A DNA stretch of 64,000 nt from Basidiobolus meristosporus CBS 931.73 (GCA_002104905.1 MCFE01000087.1:62001-126000); one strand, 5' to 3'. Counted from the stretch's first letter, positions 31,633-43,540 are shown. Numbers and translations: made by a program. The notes: a model not told the origin generated them from the sequence alone.

Positions 31633-32000
31633 TGTTATGATCTGCTGCTTGAATGGTCAAGTTAGATCAGTTTTTAGTCAAATCAATTAGTTATATGTTA
31701 GGTTTTCAGTATATCAGTATTATCTATCATATCAGTAACATTAGTCAGCAAATGAATCAGCAGATCCTTATAGGACAGAAATAGATATACAAAGTAGGAT
31801 CTTATTGGGTGATGATGATGCAATCAAATGAGCCATCAGCCACAACCTACATTAGGAAATACAATTAGTCAGCAATTGATCTGGCAAAATGTATATAAGG
31901 AGCTGCTGGAACCTCAATAAAGATTAGTTCAAGTTTTAGTGAATACAATACTAGCTAAACTCCCTATTACTCTACAACTCTTATACTAAGACTTGTAACA
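31633..32000 (+). repeat. Gypsy-G 3' LTR of element 1
   Basis: 368 bp, complete, TGTTATGATC at the start and CTTGTAACA at the end. It is the best reference copy of this LTR in the window. Confidence 0.9.
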
Positions 32001-32100
32001 ATGGAATAAAACCAAAATAAGAGTAGTTAATTAATAGGGATATGAATAGTATGTATGCAAGCTCAACATTCCATGGGTGGGACCACAACCGCACTATACT
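32001..32100 (-). repeat. Possible LTR-C-like remnant
   Basis: GGAATAAAACCAAAATAAG and the following AGTAG/ATAGGGATATG resemble the segment at 51111-51150 in the LTR-C variant, and the right end (GGGTGGGACCACAACC) is loosely like its terminus. The similarity is short and judged by eye. Confidence 0.25.
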
Positions 32101-32393
32101 GTTGCCCAAAATACTATTGACATAGTTCATTTGATATTGATATGTAAGTGCAACTTAGAACAATACAACTGTCAGGGCAATATGAGCCAGATATTAATTT
32201 AATGAAGTGATCATCTGAAGCAATTTCTACTCTCAGCACATATGCAGCATTTGCAATCAAATGTTGACATTGTAGGAATATTTATCTGGATATGGATCAG
32301 CAATGCAAGTTCAGCACATCTGCAGCATTTATCAAATGAACTGGTGACAGGAATGGAGTTACTAAACAATGCAGATAAAGCTGAGCTTGCAAA
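32101..32393 (+). mobile_element. CACTA/Plavaka-like copy 3, left part, split by Gypsy-G element 2
   Basis: From about 32240 the DNA follows copy 1 at 12440-12570 (GGAATATTTATC, then ...GAACTGGTGACAGGAATGGAG, encoding a remnant of LVTGMELLNNADKAEL). The match stops at 32393 where a Gypsy-G LTR begins. It resumes after 44465 at the corresponding place of copy 1. This fixes the Gypsy insertion point at about copy-1 position 12575. Confidence 0.6.
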
Positions 32394-32762
32394 TGTTACA
32401 AGTCTTGGTATAAGAGTTGTAAAGGATTAGGGAGTTTAACTAGTATTGTATTCACTAAAACTTGAGCTGATCTTTATTGAGGTTTCAGCAGCTCCTTATA
32501 TACATTTAGCCAGATCAATTGCTGCCTGATTGTATTTCTTATTTTAGGCTGTGGCTGATAGCTCCTTTGATTGCAACATCATCACTCAATAGGATCCCAC
32601 GTAATATAACTATTTCTGACTGATAAGGATCTGCTGGTTCATTTGCTGACTAATGCTACTGATGTGATAGATAATACTGATATACTGATAAGCCAAACAT
32701 AACCCTATTTGATTTGACTAATAACTGATTTAACTTAAACATTCAAGCAGAAGATTGTAACA
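32394..32762 (-). repeat. Gypsy-G 3' LTR of element 2
   Basis: Reverse complement of the family LTR. In plus orientation it starts TGTTACAAGTCTTGG and ends CAGAAGATTGTAACA. It has more changes than the element 1 LTR. Confidence 0.85.
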
Positions 32763-35013
32763 TTCTCCGCTACTAATGTTGAGAGGGCTCTCCTGAATCT
32801 CTTTTCTTGTGGTATTAATATCATGATGGTTCAGTATTATCAGCAAGTCTTGCAAGCTCAAGTCTGTCCCTATGCACTAAGTCTTCCCTGATATTGTCTT
32901 GTTTGTCCACTAGTTGGTAAGTTGCAAATGGGCATTCTCTAATGAGCTTGAATGTTCCTGTCCATTGTGGCTCAAACTTCTTCCAAGTGTTGTTTTGGTT
33001 GCTTGGTTTTTACACTCATCCCATATACTGACAACTCCATATGCATACTTGGTCGGCATTTTTCCAAATAATTTATTAAACCGCTCAGTGAGTGCATCAG
33101 TTCCAGGGGAATATGCCAAGGTTTTCAAATGTTTGATCTGTTGCATTTCCTGGTAAGCTTCCAATGTCTTTGCCATAAAGCTTGCACCTCTTTCTGATAG
33201 AATCTCCATTGGGGATGAAACTTCATATGGATCTCATGATAGATGAAACTTGCAACTTCTTGTGCACTGGCTATAGGTACAGCTTTAGCCACTAGCCAAT
33301 TAGTGGCATGGTCAAATGCTATTTGGATCCAACTGTTGCATTTCCTGGCAATTGGCAGTCCTCCAATAAAGTCAATTTGCCATCTTTCAAATGGTCTTAC
33401 AGGCTCCAAGGGAAAGAGTTCAGCAATCCTCAGTGGTTGGCCTTGATTGATTTGGCAATTTGGGCATATTTTCACTAGCTTTTCAATGTCATATTTCATT
33501 CTGGGCCACAGTGCTCTGTCTTTCACAACACTGTAGGTTCCTTCAATTCCAAGATGTCCATAACCATTGTGTAGCTTACTTATTAAATCTAGGCAAAAAA
33601 CATAAGGGTAATAGGCATTAGGGCTTACATCAACTTTTTGGTAGAGTGTTTCACCCTATACTACAAATTTGCTGGCTTCATCCTAGATTATCTTCTTGAT
33701 GTCTTCATCCCCCCCAATAGGAATGGCTTGGTCCTCCAAGTACTTTGATAATAGGCTAGGCAAATCTGATTCATGCACCAAGTTGAGTTGTACAACTTGT
33801 TCTAATCTTGATAAGGCGTCAGCAACCATGTTGTTTTTTCCAGGGTAGTAGACATTCTCCAAACTAAATTGCTGAATGTATTCACTCCATCTTGTCATTC
33901 CTATAGAGAGTACCTTATGAGTAAATATATACTTGGGGGAGGCATGATCAGTCTTCACAGTGCATTTGACTCCTTCAATATAGCATCTCCATGTCTTCAA
34001 ACAGTGTATTATAGCAAGCATCTCCTTCTCATGGACTGGATAGTTTTGTTCTGCTGAGTTCAGTTTCTTGGATTCAGAGGCAACAGGGTAGTCCTTTCCC
34101 TGGAGTTCTTGGCTCAGCACTCCACCAATTGCATATTCTGAAGCATCTGTGCTCAGAGTAAATTTTTTCTGAAGTTAGGTGTTGTTAAGCTTGGTAGGTT
34201 AGGGAGTACATTCTTGAGTGTCTGGATGGCAGTCTTATAAGCAATGTCCCACTTGTAGGTATTGTCTTTCTTGAGGATATCAGCTAAAGGGGCTGCAATA
34301 CTTGCAAATAACTTGATAAATCTCCAGTAATAGAAAACCATTCCAAGGAATGATCTGATCTCTGCTATGCTATGGGGCTGCTTCAGATTCCTCATAACTT
34401 CAACCTTCTTGGGGTCTAGGGTCACACCTGTGCTAGTCACTATCTGTCCCAGATATTCAACATGTTCCTTGAAGAATTCACACTTGGGTAGCTTGCCATA
34501 AAGCTTGTTCTCTCTTAGCTTCTTCATGACCTTTTCAATGTGCACCAAGTGATCCTCTTCTGTCTTGCTGTATATCAATATATCATCTAGGTAGATCATA
34601 AACTTGTCTAAGTACTCCTGGAAGACAGTCTGCATCAGGGTCATGAATGTTGCAGGGGCATTAGTGAGGCCAAAACTCATGACTAAGTACTTGTAGTGCC
34701 CATATCTGGTCCTGAATGCTGTCTTGGGGATGTCTTCTAGCTTCACCCTAATCTGGTTGTATCCTGACATGGGAGCAATCTTGCTGAAAATAGTGGTTAC
34801 ATTGAGTTGGCCCAATAGCTCATCAATCCAAGGTATGGGGTACTTATTCTTCACAGGAACTGAGTTGAGGGCTCTGAAGTCAATGCACATCCTAAGTGCT
34901 CCATCCTTCTTCTTCACAAAAAGTACTGGTGCTCCCCAAGATGACTTGCTGGGTCTGATATATCCTTGCTCCAGTAACTGATCTATTTGTCTCTTCATCT
35001 CTTCCAACTCCAA
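32763..35013 (-). pseudogene. Gypsy-G element 2 pol, 3' part (RT, RNase H, integrase)
   Basis: Reading leftward from 35013: RT ([20 protein letters not shown] onward, 35013-34153), in which the catalytic motif region reads [12 protein letters not shown] with one residue missing before YLDD; RNase H (34120-33683, LSQELQGKDYPVASESKKLN); integrase zinc region ending CPNCQ and the segment WQIDFIGGLP (33526-33125); then the catalytic C-terminal part (ILSERGASFMAK, ALTERFNKLFGK, 33209-32910). The second catalytic Asp segment reads SERGASF instead of SDRGANF, so the integrase would also lack that Asp. Frameshifts separate all pieces. The frame is cut by Copia-B at 35019. Confidence 0.85.
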
Positions 35014-35018
35014 CAGAC

Positions 35019-35387
35019 TGTTGAAATATTGGACTATTTGGTATCATTCAGCAGCTAAAAATTTACTTAACAATTCTAGGCTAGTCTTAGTCACTGTAGG
35101 ACTCATTTACTGCCTTAACTTTGCCACTTTCTCCAGATATATGATCTTATGATTATTCCCCTATAGTCAGGATCAAATTAGCACTATTACCAAACATTAT
35201 GTACTAACCCTGAAACTGTTACAGAATGCTCCTGAATATTGAGAAACCCTCCCTACTTAGTGTTACAGCTGTATTACTTCTACAAAGGTATAAATACTGA
35301 GCTTCTTTATGAATAAACAACAGTTCAACTATTATCACTATTTCTTGATAAGTTCCTTACATCCAAATCACTTCTTAAATTGCAACA
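35019..35387 (+). repeat. Copia-B 5' LTR
   Basis: TATAAATAC at 35289 and AATAAA at 35312 lie 23 bp apart. The sequence has no clear similarity to the Copia-A LTR except the TGTTG/CAACA ends and the TATA/AATAAA layout. Confidence 0.93.
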
Positions 35388-35400
35388 GGTTATGAGCCCC
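35388..35400 (+). other. Copia-B primer-binding site (initiator tRNA-Met anticodon arm)
   Basis: GGTTATGAGCCCC follows the LTR directly, identical to the Copia-A site over its first 13 bases although the LTRs are unrelated. The ATG inside the site opens a frame that stops after 11 codons. Gag therefore starts at the later ATG (35424), unlike in Copia-A. Confidence 0.75.
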
Positions 35401-35423
35401 AATTGCCTTAATCTATTCAAAAG

Positions 35424-38400
35424 ATGACTTCTACCAGCAAACAAAGCAAAACCAACATCTTCCCTGTAAAGGAGAGGTTTGATGAGAAGAACTACAGACT
35501 TTGGAGAATCAAGATGCAGATACACCTTGAGGAAAGAAAGCTTTGGAACATAGTAACAGGAAAGGAAGTTGAGCCCAAAGGAACAGCAGAAGATGTGGAG
35601 AAGTTTCAAGAGAAGGAGAGAAAGGCCTTCAATGCAATATGCATCAATGTGCAAGACTCCTTCATTGGACAAATCCATGCCTCAAATACTGCCAAAGCAG
35701 CATGGGAATCCTTAGAGAAGATCTTTAGAGCAAAGTCAGTATCAAGCAAGCTTTATTTGAAACGAAAGTTCTTCAACATGAGAAAAAAGCCAGATGATGA
35801 CATGCCACTACTCATTACCAGAATGGAGACACTTGCAGAAGAACTTTACAGTATTAATGCTGGTGTAGATGATGAAGAAAAGATACTCTGTCTGCTTTGC
35901 AGCCTACCAGACAAGTATGAGCCACTCATACTTTCTTTTGAAAGCAGAGAAGACAACTTGACTTTAGACTATGTCAAAGAACGACTTCTCCATGAAGAAC
36001 TCAGACGTAATGATCAAGCAGAGAAAATTGAAGATAATGCTTTATTCAGTTCAGAAAGGCATATAGAAAAGAAGGGAAAGCAACAAAACCAAAGAAAACC
36101 TGGCTGCTCTAACTACTGTAAGAAGCCAGGACACTGGGCAAGAGAATGCAAGAAGAAACAAGCAGACAAAAAACAGAAACTAGAGCAGGCAAACCATATA
36201 ACTACTGATGAACAGCTATTTGTCACTGTACAAGAGAGTGCAAGTAACCAAAGTAATGAATGGTATATTGACTCTGGAGCATCACAGCATATTTGTGGTA
36301 TAAAGGATTGGTTCAGCAACTTAAAGACTATTCCCGTAAGAAAGGTTTATCTGGGAGATAACTCTGCATTGGAAGCTACCGCCAGTGGGTCTATACAACT
36401 AAATATGAGTGATAACTCAGGGGCAACAATAGCAAAACTGACTGACGTACTCTATGTACCTGGAATAGCTAAGAACCTACTCTCAGTCAGTAAAGCAACT
36501 ACTCAGGGACTGAAATTCGTTTTTACTGGGCTGAGCTGCTCAATATTGAGTGAAAATGGACAAAAATTAGCTTTGGGAATCAGAGATCATAATATTTACA
36601 AGTTACAATGCAAGATCATTGTACCTGAGTAGGTCAACATTGCTGAAACTGATGAAACCAACTGGGAGACATGGCATAGGAGGCTAGGACACATAGGGGA
36701 ACAGAAAATGAGCCAATTGGTGAAAAATCAGCTTGTTTTGGGCCTAAAATACTCAATTCCAATCAAATTGAATGTTTGTAAGGGATGTTCATATGGCAAA
36801 CAAGCTAGGCAACGTTTCAAGAGCTCAGAAGGCATCAATACCACCAAAATATTGGCTATTGTACACTCAGACATATGTGGCCCCATGAGAACACTGTCCT
36901 TTGGAGCCAAGAGATACTTTATGACGTTTATTGATGACAAGACAAAATATACATGGGTGTACTTCCTCAAAACAAAGGATGAAGCTTTAGAGACGTTTAA
37001 GCACTTCAAGAACATGGCAGAAACACAAACTGGGTGTAAATTGAAGGTACTACAAAGTGACAATGGAGGAGAATACTGCTCAAAGGAGTTTGCAAAATAC
37101 TGCTTGTCTACTGGCATACTTCAACAGACCACAGTTCCTCATACTCCACAGCAAAATGGAGTAGCAGAACGTGCAAATAGAACAATAGTAGAGATGGGAA
37201 GATCTTTGCTACATGATAAGGGAATGGACTACAAGTTTTGGGCTGAATCTGTTGCTACCACTGTACACATCAAGAACAGATGCCCAACAACAGCACTACG
37301 TGATTCTACACCCTTTGAAGCATATACAGGCAAAAAACCAGATCTCCAGCACCTTAGGATCTTTGGCAGTGATGTTTTTTATCACATCCCTGACAAAAAA
37401 CGCTCAAAGTTGGAACCAAAGAGTAGAAAAGGGATCTTTCTTGGGTATTGTGAAGATACTAAAGGGTATAGAGTGTATGATGGCGAAATTCAGAAGCTGA
37501 TCAAGAGCAGGGACGTTGTATTTGAGGAAAATTTGGATCAGAATGCCACAGAAATCATTGGCCAGCTGCCTGATGATGCAATCAACACAAATGAAGAAGA
37601 TACGTACCAAATCCAGCCAGAGATGGAAGATACTTCTATCAGTTCCAGATCAGAACAGATTATCCCAGTTAGGAGATCTGCCAGAATAATAAATGCCGCT
37701 GGATCCTGGTGGCAGACATCCAATGATCATGAAGAAGCTTATCTTGCCTTATGTGCCGAACCTCAGAATCTGGAACAGGCAATGCAAGGTCCAGATGCTA
37801 CTAAGTGGCCACAAGCCATGCAGGAGGAGTACCAATCACTGATCAAGGCAAAAACGTGGGAACTGGTAGATTTACCAAATGGGAGAAAGCCAATAGGATG
37901 TAGATGGGTCTACAAGATCAAGATATCCTCAAATGGTGCCGTTGATAAGTACAAGGCTAGATTGGTAGCTAAAGGCTATTCCCAGATCCAGGGACTAGAC
38001 TTTAAGGAAACATTTGCTCCGGTTGCCAAGTTTAACTCCATTGGGACAGTTCTAGCCCTGGCAGCTGTACACAGTCTAGATTTACACCAAATGGACGTCA
38101 AAACAGTCTTTCTAAATGGGGATTTGCAAGAAACTATATATAAGGAGCAACCAGAAGGTTTTACCAATCCAAAAAGCCCCCATAAGGTGTGCAAACTTAG
38201 AAAATTGTTGTATGGGCTTAAGCAGGCACCCAGAGCATGGTATAACAAGATTGACACATATCTAGAGGAAATTGGGATCTCTCGTAGCACTGCAGATCAC
38301 AGTATAAATGTGAAACAGCTCAAAAAAGGGTGTGATCATCCTAGTTCTTTATGTGGATGACCTAATTATAGCTACAAGTGATCAAGAGGCACTTAAACAG

Positions 38401-39342
38401 ACAAAATCAGATCTCTTCAGCAAGTTTGAGATGAAAGATCTTGGAAAATTGAGCTATTTTCTTGGAATTGAGGTCAAATTTGACATACCTACGCAGAAAA
38501 TTGTGCTGAATCAGTCTAAGTACATCAGGGACATCCTTAGACGCTTCAAAATGGAAAATTGCAAACCTGCAGCAACTCCTATGGACAATAACCTGAAATT
38601 AAGCAAATCTCAGCCAGTTATAGATGAAAACGGCTCAAATATGGACCAAAACTTTTGCTATCAATCAATGGTTGGTAGCCTAATGTACTTGATGGTGTCA
38701 ACACGTCCAGATATTGCAGTAGCAGTTGGAATAGTCAGTCAATTCATGCAGAATTATGGATCAGATCAAATTGCAGCAGTTAAGCGGATTTTCAGATATC
38801 TACAAGGTACCATAAATATGGTACTGGAATACTCTGGAGCAGCAAATAGGCAAAAATTTGATGGTTATAGTGATTCAGATTGGGGTAGGGATTTGATTGA
38901 CAGACGCTCTACCACAGGCTATGTATTTCTTTATGCTGGTGCAGCTATTACTTGGAATTGCAAGAAACAACCAACTGTGGCACTATCTACAACTGAAGCC
39001 GATTATATGGCTGCATGTCAAGCAACTAAGGAGGCTATATGGCTACAAAAATTATTCAAAGACTTAGGTTTTAATTCAGGTGAACCAACATGTATTTACA
39101 AGGATAATCAAAGTTGTATTTCATTAGCTAGAAATCCTACTAATCATGCCAGAACTAAGCACATTGATATACAGCATCACTTTGTGAGGGAAGCTGTAGA
39201 AAATAACTTAGTAGAGCTGGTTTACTGCCCAACTGACAAAATGGTGGCAGACATATTGAGAAAACCACTAGCTAGGCCACAGTTTGAGATCCTTAGAGAG
39301 AAATTGGGATTAAGAAATTATTTAGTTGAGGGGGAGTGTTGA
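35424..39342 (+). pseudogene. Copia-B gag-pol, almost intact (one stop, one frameshift)
   Basis: Starts MTSTSKQSKTNIFPVKERFD. Order: UBN2-type Gag; zinc knuckle CSNYCKKPGHWARECKKK (one residue longer in the first spacing than usual, about 36104-36160); protease YIDSGASQHICG (about 36265); TAG at 36630-36632 between protease and integrase; integrase CKGCSYGK, IVHSDICGPM, LQSDNGGEYCS, PQQNGVAERANRT; RT to 38320; a frameshift in the AAAAAAGGG run (38322-38330); then YVDDLIIATSD, RNase H GYSDSDWG and STTEADYMAA, ending at 39342. Catalytic residues of protease, integrase and RT all look intact. With only two lesions, either this copy died recently or one or both lesions are sequencing errors. Confidence 0.9.
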
Positions 39343-39705
39343 AATATTGGACTATTTGGTATCATTCAGCAGCTAAAAATTTACTTAACAATTCTAGGCT
39401 AGTCTTAGTCACTGTAGGACTCATTTACTGCCTTAACTTTGCCACTTTCTCCAGATATATGATCTTATGATTATTCCCCTATAGTCAGGATCAAATTAGC
39501 ACTATTACCAAACATTATGTACTAACCCTGAAACTGTTACAGAATGCTCCTGAATATTGAGAAACCCTCCCTACTTAGTGTTGCAGCTGTATTACTTCTA
39601 CAAAGGTATAAATACTGAGCTTCTTTATGAATAAACAACAGTTCAACTATTATCACTATTTCTTGATAAGTTCCTTATATCCAAATCACTTTTTAAATTG
39701 CAACA
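39337..39705 (+). repeat. Copia-B 3' LTR
   Basis: Same length as the 5' LTR, with differences only at GTTGCAGCTG (GTTACAGCTG in the 5' copy), TTATATCC (TTACATCC) and CTTTTTAAA (CTTCTTAAA). The last six bases of the gag-pol frame overlap its start. Confidence 0.93.
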
Positions 39706-40699
39706 CAGACTCATTCTGTAAGGTGTCTTACTCACTGGAGGGATATCTTGTGTTTCAATGGCATGATCCATGTCTCTGGCTGGTAGCAGGCCTACAAGCT
39801 CATCTGGAAATACTACTGAATATTCCCTTAAAAGAGTCTTGACCTTGTGGGGTACTAGAGTAGAGGAATCCTACTGTAATACTGCTATGAGGAACATCTG
39901 TATGCCTTTTCTTAGTGCTCTACAGAATTGTGTCTTGCTAAGCTCACCTGTTTAACACACACTGGAATTGACCAAGGTAAAATCCAGTCTGGCAGGTAAT
40001 AGCTCATAGGTCTTGTTGTCCTTCTAGATTTGAGCAGCAGGGGTTTTCCAGTTGATTGATGGATTACAACAAAATAGCCAGGTTTTCCCAAGTACAAGGT
40101 CAAACTTGCAGGTCCCAAATATATAGGCCTATAGACCTTCTTCATAGTGATTGATCCTCATCCTTACTGGCTGAGTAATACAGTTGATTATGTGAGAGTT
40201 CCCATCAGCTGTTGAGACTGAAGTTGATTTGGTGGGTTCTGAGCTGATTCCAGCTTTCAAAGCAAATTGCTTGGATATGTACTCATGCAATGCTCCTGAG
40301 TCTATCAGGATCTTGGCAGGTACTCCATTGATTACTCCATTCAAGCATAATAGCTTTCCTGAGTTTGAGGTCATCTGTGATATGTATTCTTCTGTCATAT
40401 GAAAGGTGAGTTCTGAGTCTTCTTCAAGTCCATCTTCCATGTTACTTTGCTCCAGGGCATCAATATGGTTAAAGGTTCTTGATGGCTGTTGTCAATTTCT
40501 TCTCTGACGGCAGTACTCTGCAATATGTCCCTGCTGGTGGAAATTGGAGCAAAGTCCTATTATCTTACATACTTCTGAGGTAGGATTATTCTGCAAAGCA
40601 TTTATTTCCATTGGCACTGCTTCTGATTGTCTTCTTTCATAATGATTGTAGCCTATCTGATTAGTCATTGTGGGCTTCCCAACTCCAAACATAGCTGAG
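39706..40699 (-). pseudogene. Gypsy-G element 2, protease and zinc-knuckle part
   Basis: Continuation of the Gypsy-G body beyond Copia-B. It contains the region before RT (39912-40145), the protease ILIDSGALHEYISKQ (where the family has SGASHEY; Ala-Ser changed to Ala-Leu) at about 40250-40300, and a damaged zinc knuckle CSNFHQQGHIAEYC (first spacing reads C-S-N-F instead of C-x-x-C) at about 40505-40550. It stops at about 40700, where the Harbinger-like block begins. Confidence 0.8.
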
Positions 40700-40919
40700 T
40701 CATAAGACTTGTACGGTTGGATGGTACCACATGGTGCCAGCCTGATTACAGTGCCGGATCAATCTTGCCCCATCTGGCACTATAATTTCTACCATAATGC
40801 CAGTGGTAGGATATAGTTGCTGGCAATTTTACGCAATCTTACTTATGTTGCTCAGAGTGGTGCTTTCCTTGCTTTTATTACTCTTCATAGTGCTCCAGAC
40901 ACATTTCTCTTAGTGGATG

Positions 40920-41755
40920 TCATCTTGTATGAATATACTGTGAATTGGTAAGTATCTTAACTACTTTACCTATTCTGCTGTTTTCTTGTATATATGACTT
41001 TCCTCTGTATTTACCTGCCAATATGCTGAATCTCTTCAGATGTCTAAATGTATGCTCTACCCTCACTCTGAAATGATTAAATATTTCATTGTAGAGCTTC
41101 TGCTTCCTGCTAGGCACACCATTCATTGGCTTCCTATAAGCTGTAATACATCCTAATCTCTGACAATCCTCTCCTATATAAGATAAGTCTGCCATACATT
41201 TCTCTGCTCTACTGAATTCTGGATGACTCTCTACCCAGAGTGCTTTGTCATGCCTACTTCCAGCAAATGGCCCACTAAACCAGATGATTTTACCCTCAAT
41301 GTCAGACAGTGCTTGAAACTTCACACAGTGTGCCTTGTACTTGCCAGAATAAAAGTGCCTCTGCTCTCTAGAAGGTCTGTTAATCCTGACTGGGAAGGTG
41401 TCCAAAATACTACTTATATGAAACCTGTTGCTTAACACTCTGGGATATGGAAGCCTATAGGAGCTTCTGAACCTAGTACTCCAAGCATACTCTAAGTCAT
41501 TCATACCCTCTGCAAGATGGTTCTCCATTGCTGTCAGCTGGGAATGAAAGCTTCTAGGACTTTTGTTGCCATGGATGGTGACCTTGTAGGACAATAGCTC
41601 TTGTAATAGCAGAGAAGCTTAACAAGGGTTCTCCTTGTGTAGATTGGGGTAGACGGACCACAGAACTTGATATAGGTCTCCTCTGATGGGTCATAAGGAT
41701 ATCCAGTGGTGGTGATGGGATTGATGAGAGAAGACCATTCAGATGAATAAGTCAC
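40920..41755 (-). pseudogene. PIF/Harbinger-like DDE transposase (DDE_Tnp_4 type), frame broken once
   Basis: Two overlapping minus-strand frames make up most of a transposase. An N-terminal helical part (41755-41534, ending STPIYTRRTLVKLLCYYKSY) leads into a 224-codon frame (41594-40920). Motifs are SILDTFPVRINRPS (first catalytic Asp), YSGKYKAHCVKFQALSD, GPFAGSRHDK, MADLSYIGED (second Asp) and RVRVEHTFRHLKRF (Glu). These match the order and spacing of HARBI1/PIF-type nucleases. The two frames overlap, so a frameshift near 41540-41590 is needed to join them. The C-terminus ends about 25 residues after LAGKYRG. A second copy of the C-terminal segment is at 47905-48098. Confidence 0.75.
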
Positions 41756-42113
41756 ATTAAAATTGGTAACAATTGGGCTGAGATGAATTGATTTGATTTG
41801 GCACTATTAGCTTTATTTATCTGATTTTCCATGCATTATGATTAAATCTCCATCAATTGCCATGTATCCCATCATTATGATGCAAAAATCATCCTTGAAC
41901 AATGACTGGGTATTTTTATTGATGATTTACTCACAAGTCAATAATCAGATAGGAAATCTGTAATTAATTTGATCTGATCCGTGTCAATGCAATCCAAGAT
42001 GTATCATGCATAATATATGGAGAACTCAACAATCACATTAGTTTTTGTATACATTTCATATAAGACCAGGTTGATGCCAACACACCACTGTATAAGTATC
42101 CAAATCTGTCACT

Positions 42114-43376
42114 ATGGTCCCTATACCAAGTCTCAACTCATATTTAGTTCAACCCAGACAAAACTCATCCCCTAGCTCTCAAGCACAGTCTGGACTGGAA
42201 AAGGCAATGTTGGATCTGTTTGAGTTCTTGCCAAAGGATTTCAGTAAGGCCCAAGTGTCTATAATGAGCCTTCATACAGATATTTGGGCACTATTCATTA
42301 ATCTGGCAGAACTAAATACCTTGGAGAGCCAACAGAGATGGAAGAATCTGAGTAGAAAGCTGTGGCATGAGTTTTGCATCAAGATGTTAGCGGATGTATG
42401 TAGAAGATATACAACAAGACAAGTATTGAAGTCAAGAATGAGTTGAGTGTGAGGGGATCTGATGAGGAAGCCACGCTTGAACACTTTTGCACGCAATTTG
42501 CTCAGTACAGGCAGGATGTGTCTGTTTGTGCCTTGACTTTGGGAACCAAAGAGATTTTTAATGAGTTTTTGCCTCAAATGACTAATGCACTATGTGATAT
42601 ATTAGTAGAGCTAAGTGGCTTCTAAGAGCAATATACACAGGACTCATCTAGGCAACAGTTGCAAAGTATTAGACAGAGAGTAAGTAAATATGCTGAGGAG
42701 TCAGAAGGTGGGCCTCATGAGGAAGAATACAGACAATGAGCAACATTGTCTAGATTGTGCCAGCAAGCCTTGCTGGATTCCTTACCATCCCTTGCAACTT
42801 CAGAGCGCCGGCACACATCAGTCCAAACTACACCAACACCCTTCACAAGAGCACCTTGCATTGACTCAATGCATAATGTGTCAATGCATGTGCTTCAGAG
42901 CAAAACCACCAGAACCTACCAAACTGCTCAAAAAGACACAAGTCCATTGGAGCAGGCCAAGTTGCATCAACATGCAGCACCACATTGAACTCAGCTAAGG
43001 GTCATGCCAGCGCATTAAGTTGCATCTGCATGTGCCATTACACCTGACCATCAGCAAGTTTCTTTTGGTGAACTGACTGATGATGACCCCTATGAAGTGC
43101 CTCCACCACCGGAGCCTTTGGCAAGTAAAAGAACACATCAGCATGTAGCACTGCAGGCCAGCTCAGTTGCATCATCTGGAGCAATTCAGAGTGGCTATGC
43201 TGCAGCAATGCACTCATCAACTAAGAGGCAAAATACTGACTACAAATACACAAGTAGCCAAGAGTATAGTCAACAAGAAAGTAGTTTAGGTGTGCAAAGT
43301 GAATTACTACCAAATGCTTCAGTAGTAATCCCTGTGAGAAAAAAAGCCTATGAGAAGATGATACAAACACATTGAA
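42114..43376 (+). pseudogene. Second gene of the Harbinger-like block, unknown protein, broken
   Basis: A plus-strand gene remnant. The first part is 42114-42446 (MVPIPSLNSYLVQPRQNS, then a helical region LFEFLPKDFSKAQVS... and RRYTTRQVL). After a frameshift near 42440 the rest is in one frame to 43376, with stops at about 42623, 42737 and 42989-43020. The middle is helical and acidic (SIRQRVSKYAEESEGGPHEE). The C-terminal half is Gln/Ser/His-rich with a proline stretch (YEVPPPPEPLASKR). Harbinger partners usually carry a Myb/trihelix domain, which I cannot see here. Its function is unknown; association with the transposase is inferred from position only. Confidence 0.4.
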
Positions 43377-43540
43377 ATGCTACTATTTGTAATGATCTAA
43401 ACAATGTATTTTTTTTGCAATCTGCATTGAGCCATTTCAAATCAGTGATCACTAAATTTTTGAAGCAAGCAATATCAAGGTTGTCTCACATTTGAGACAG
43501 GACCCCTATAAACAAACACCCTGCATATGTATACATCATC

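Larger units (their letters stand above)
27078..32000 (+). mobile_element. Gypsy-G element 1 (LTR-gag-pol-LTR), 5' LTR slightly truncated
   Basis: The 5' LTR is 27078-27432 and lacks about the first 13 bases. The 3' LTR is 31633-32000 (368 bp, TGTTATGATCTGC to ACTTGTAACA). Primer-binding site TGGTAGCAG starts at 27434, one base after the LTR. Purine tract AGTGGGGGAGA is at 31621-31631. The body has a gypsy domain order (gag, protease, RT, RNase H, integrase). Truncation of the LTR at exactly the end of the Plavaka-like terminal repeat rules out a visible target duplication. Confidence 0.9.
35019..39705 (+). mobile_element. Copia-B element, young full-length insertion
   Basis: LTRs are 35019-35387 and 39337-39705, each 369 bp (TGTTGAAATATTGG to AATTGCAACA). 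By eye they differ at three positions, all transitions. A perfect 5-bp target duplication CAGAC occurs at 35014-35018 and 39706-39710. The primer-binding site GGTTATGAGCCCC is at 35388-35400, and a purine tract GAGGGGGAG lies just before the 3' LTR. Removing it rejoins the Gypsy-G RT reading. It is the most recent insertion that can be dated in the window. Confidence 0.95.
40700..43540. mobile_element. PIF/Harbinger-like DNA transposon block with two divergent genes
   Basis: A 2.84-kb block sits in the gag region of Gypsy-G element 2. It contains a DDE transposase on the minus strand (40920-41755) and a broken second gene on the plus strand (42114-43376), transcribed away from each other across about 360 bp of AT-rich DNA. 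Two-gene organisation is usual for the superfamily. I could not find terminal inverted repeats or a 3-bp target duplication, and about 130 bp of the host element is missing, so the ends are approximate. Confidence 0.6.

Noticed and set aside
36630-36632. TAG between protease and integrase of Copia-B as a programmed readthrough site
   Set aside because: Copia elements normally use one continuous gag-pol frame here, Copia-A has no stop at this point and no readthrough context is evident; taken as a mutation or error.
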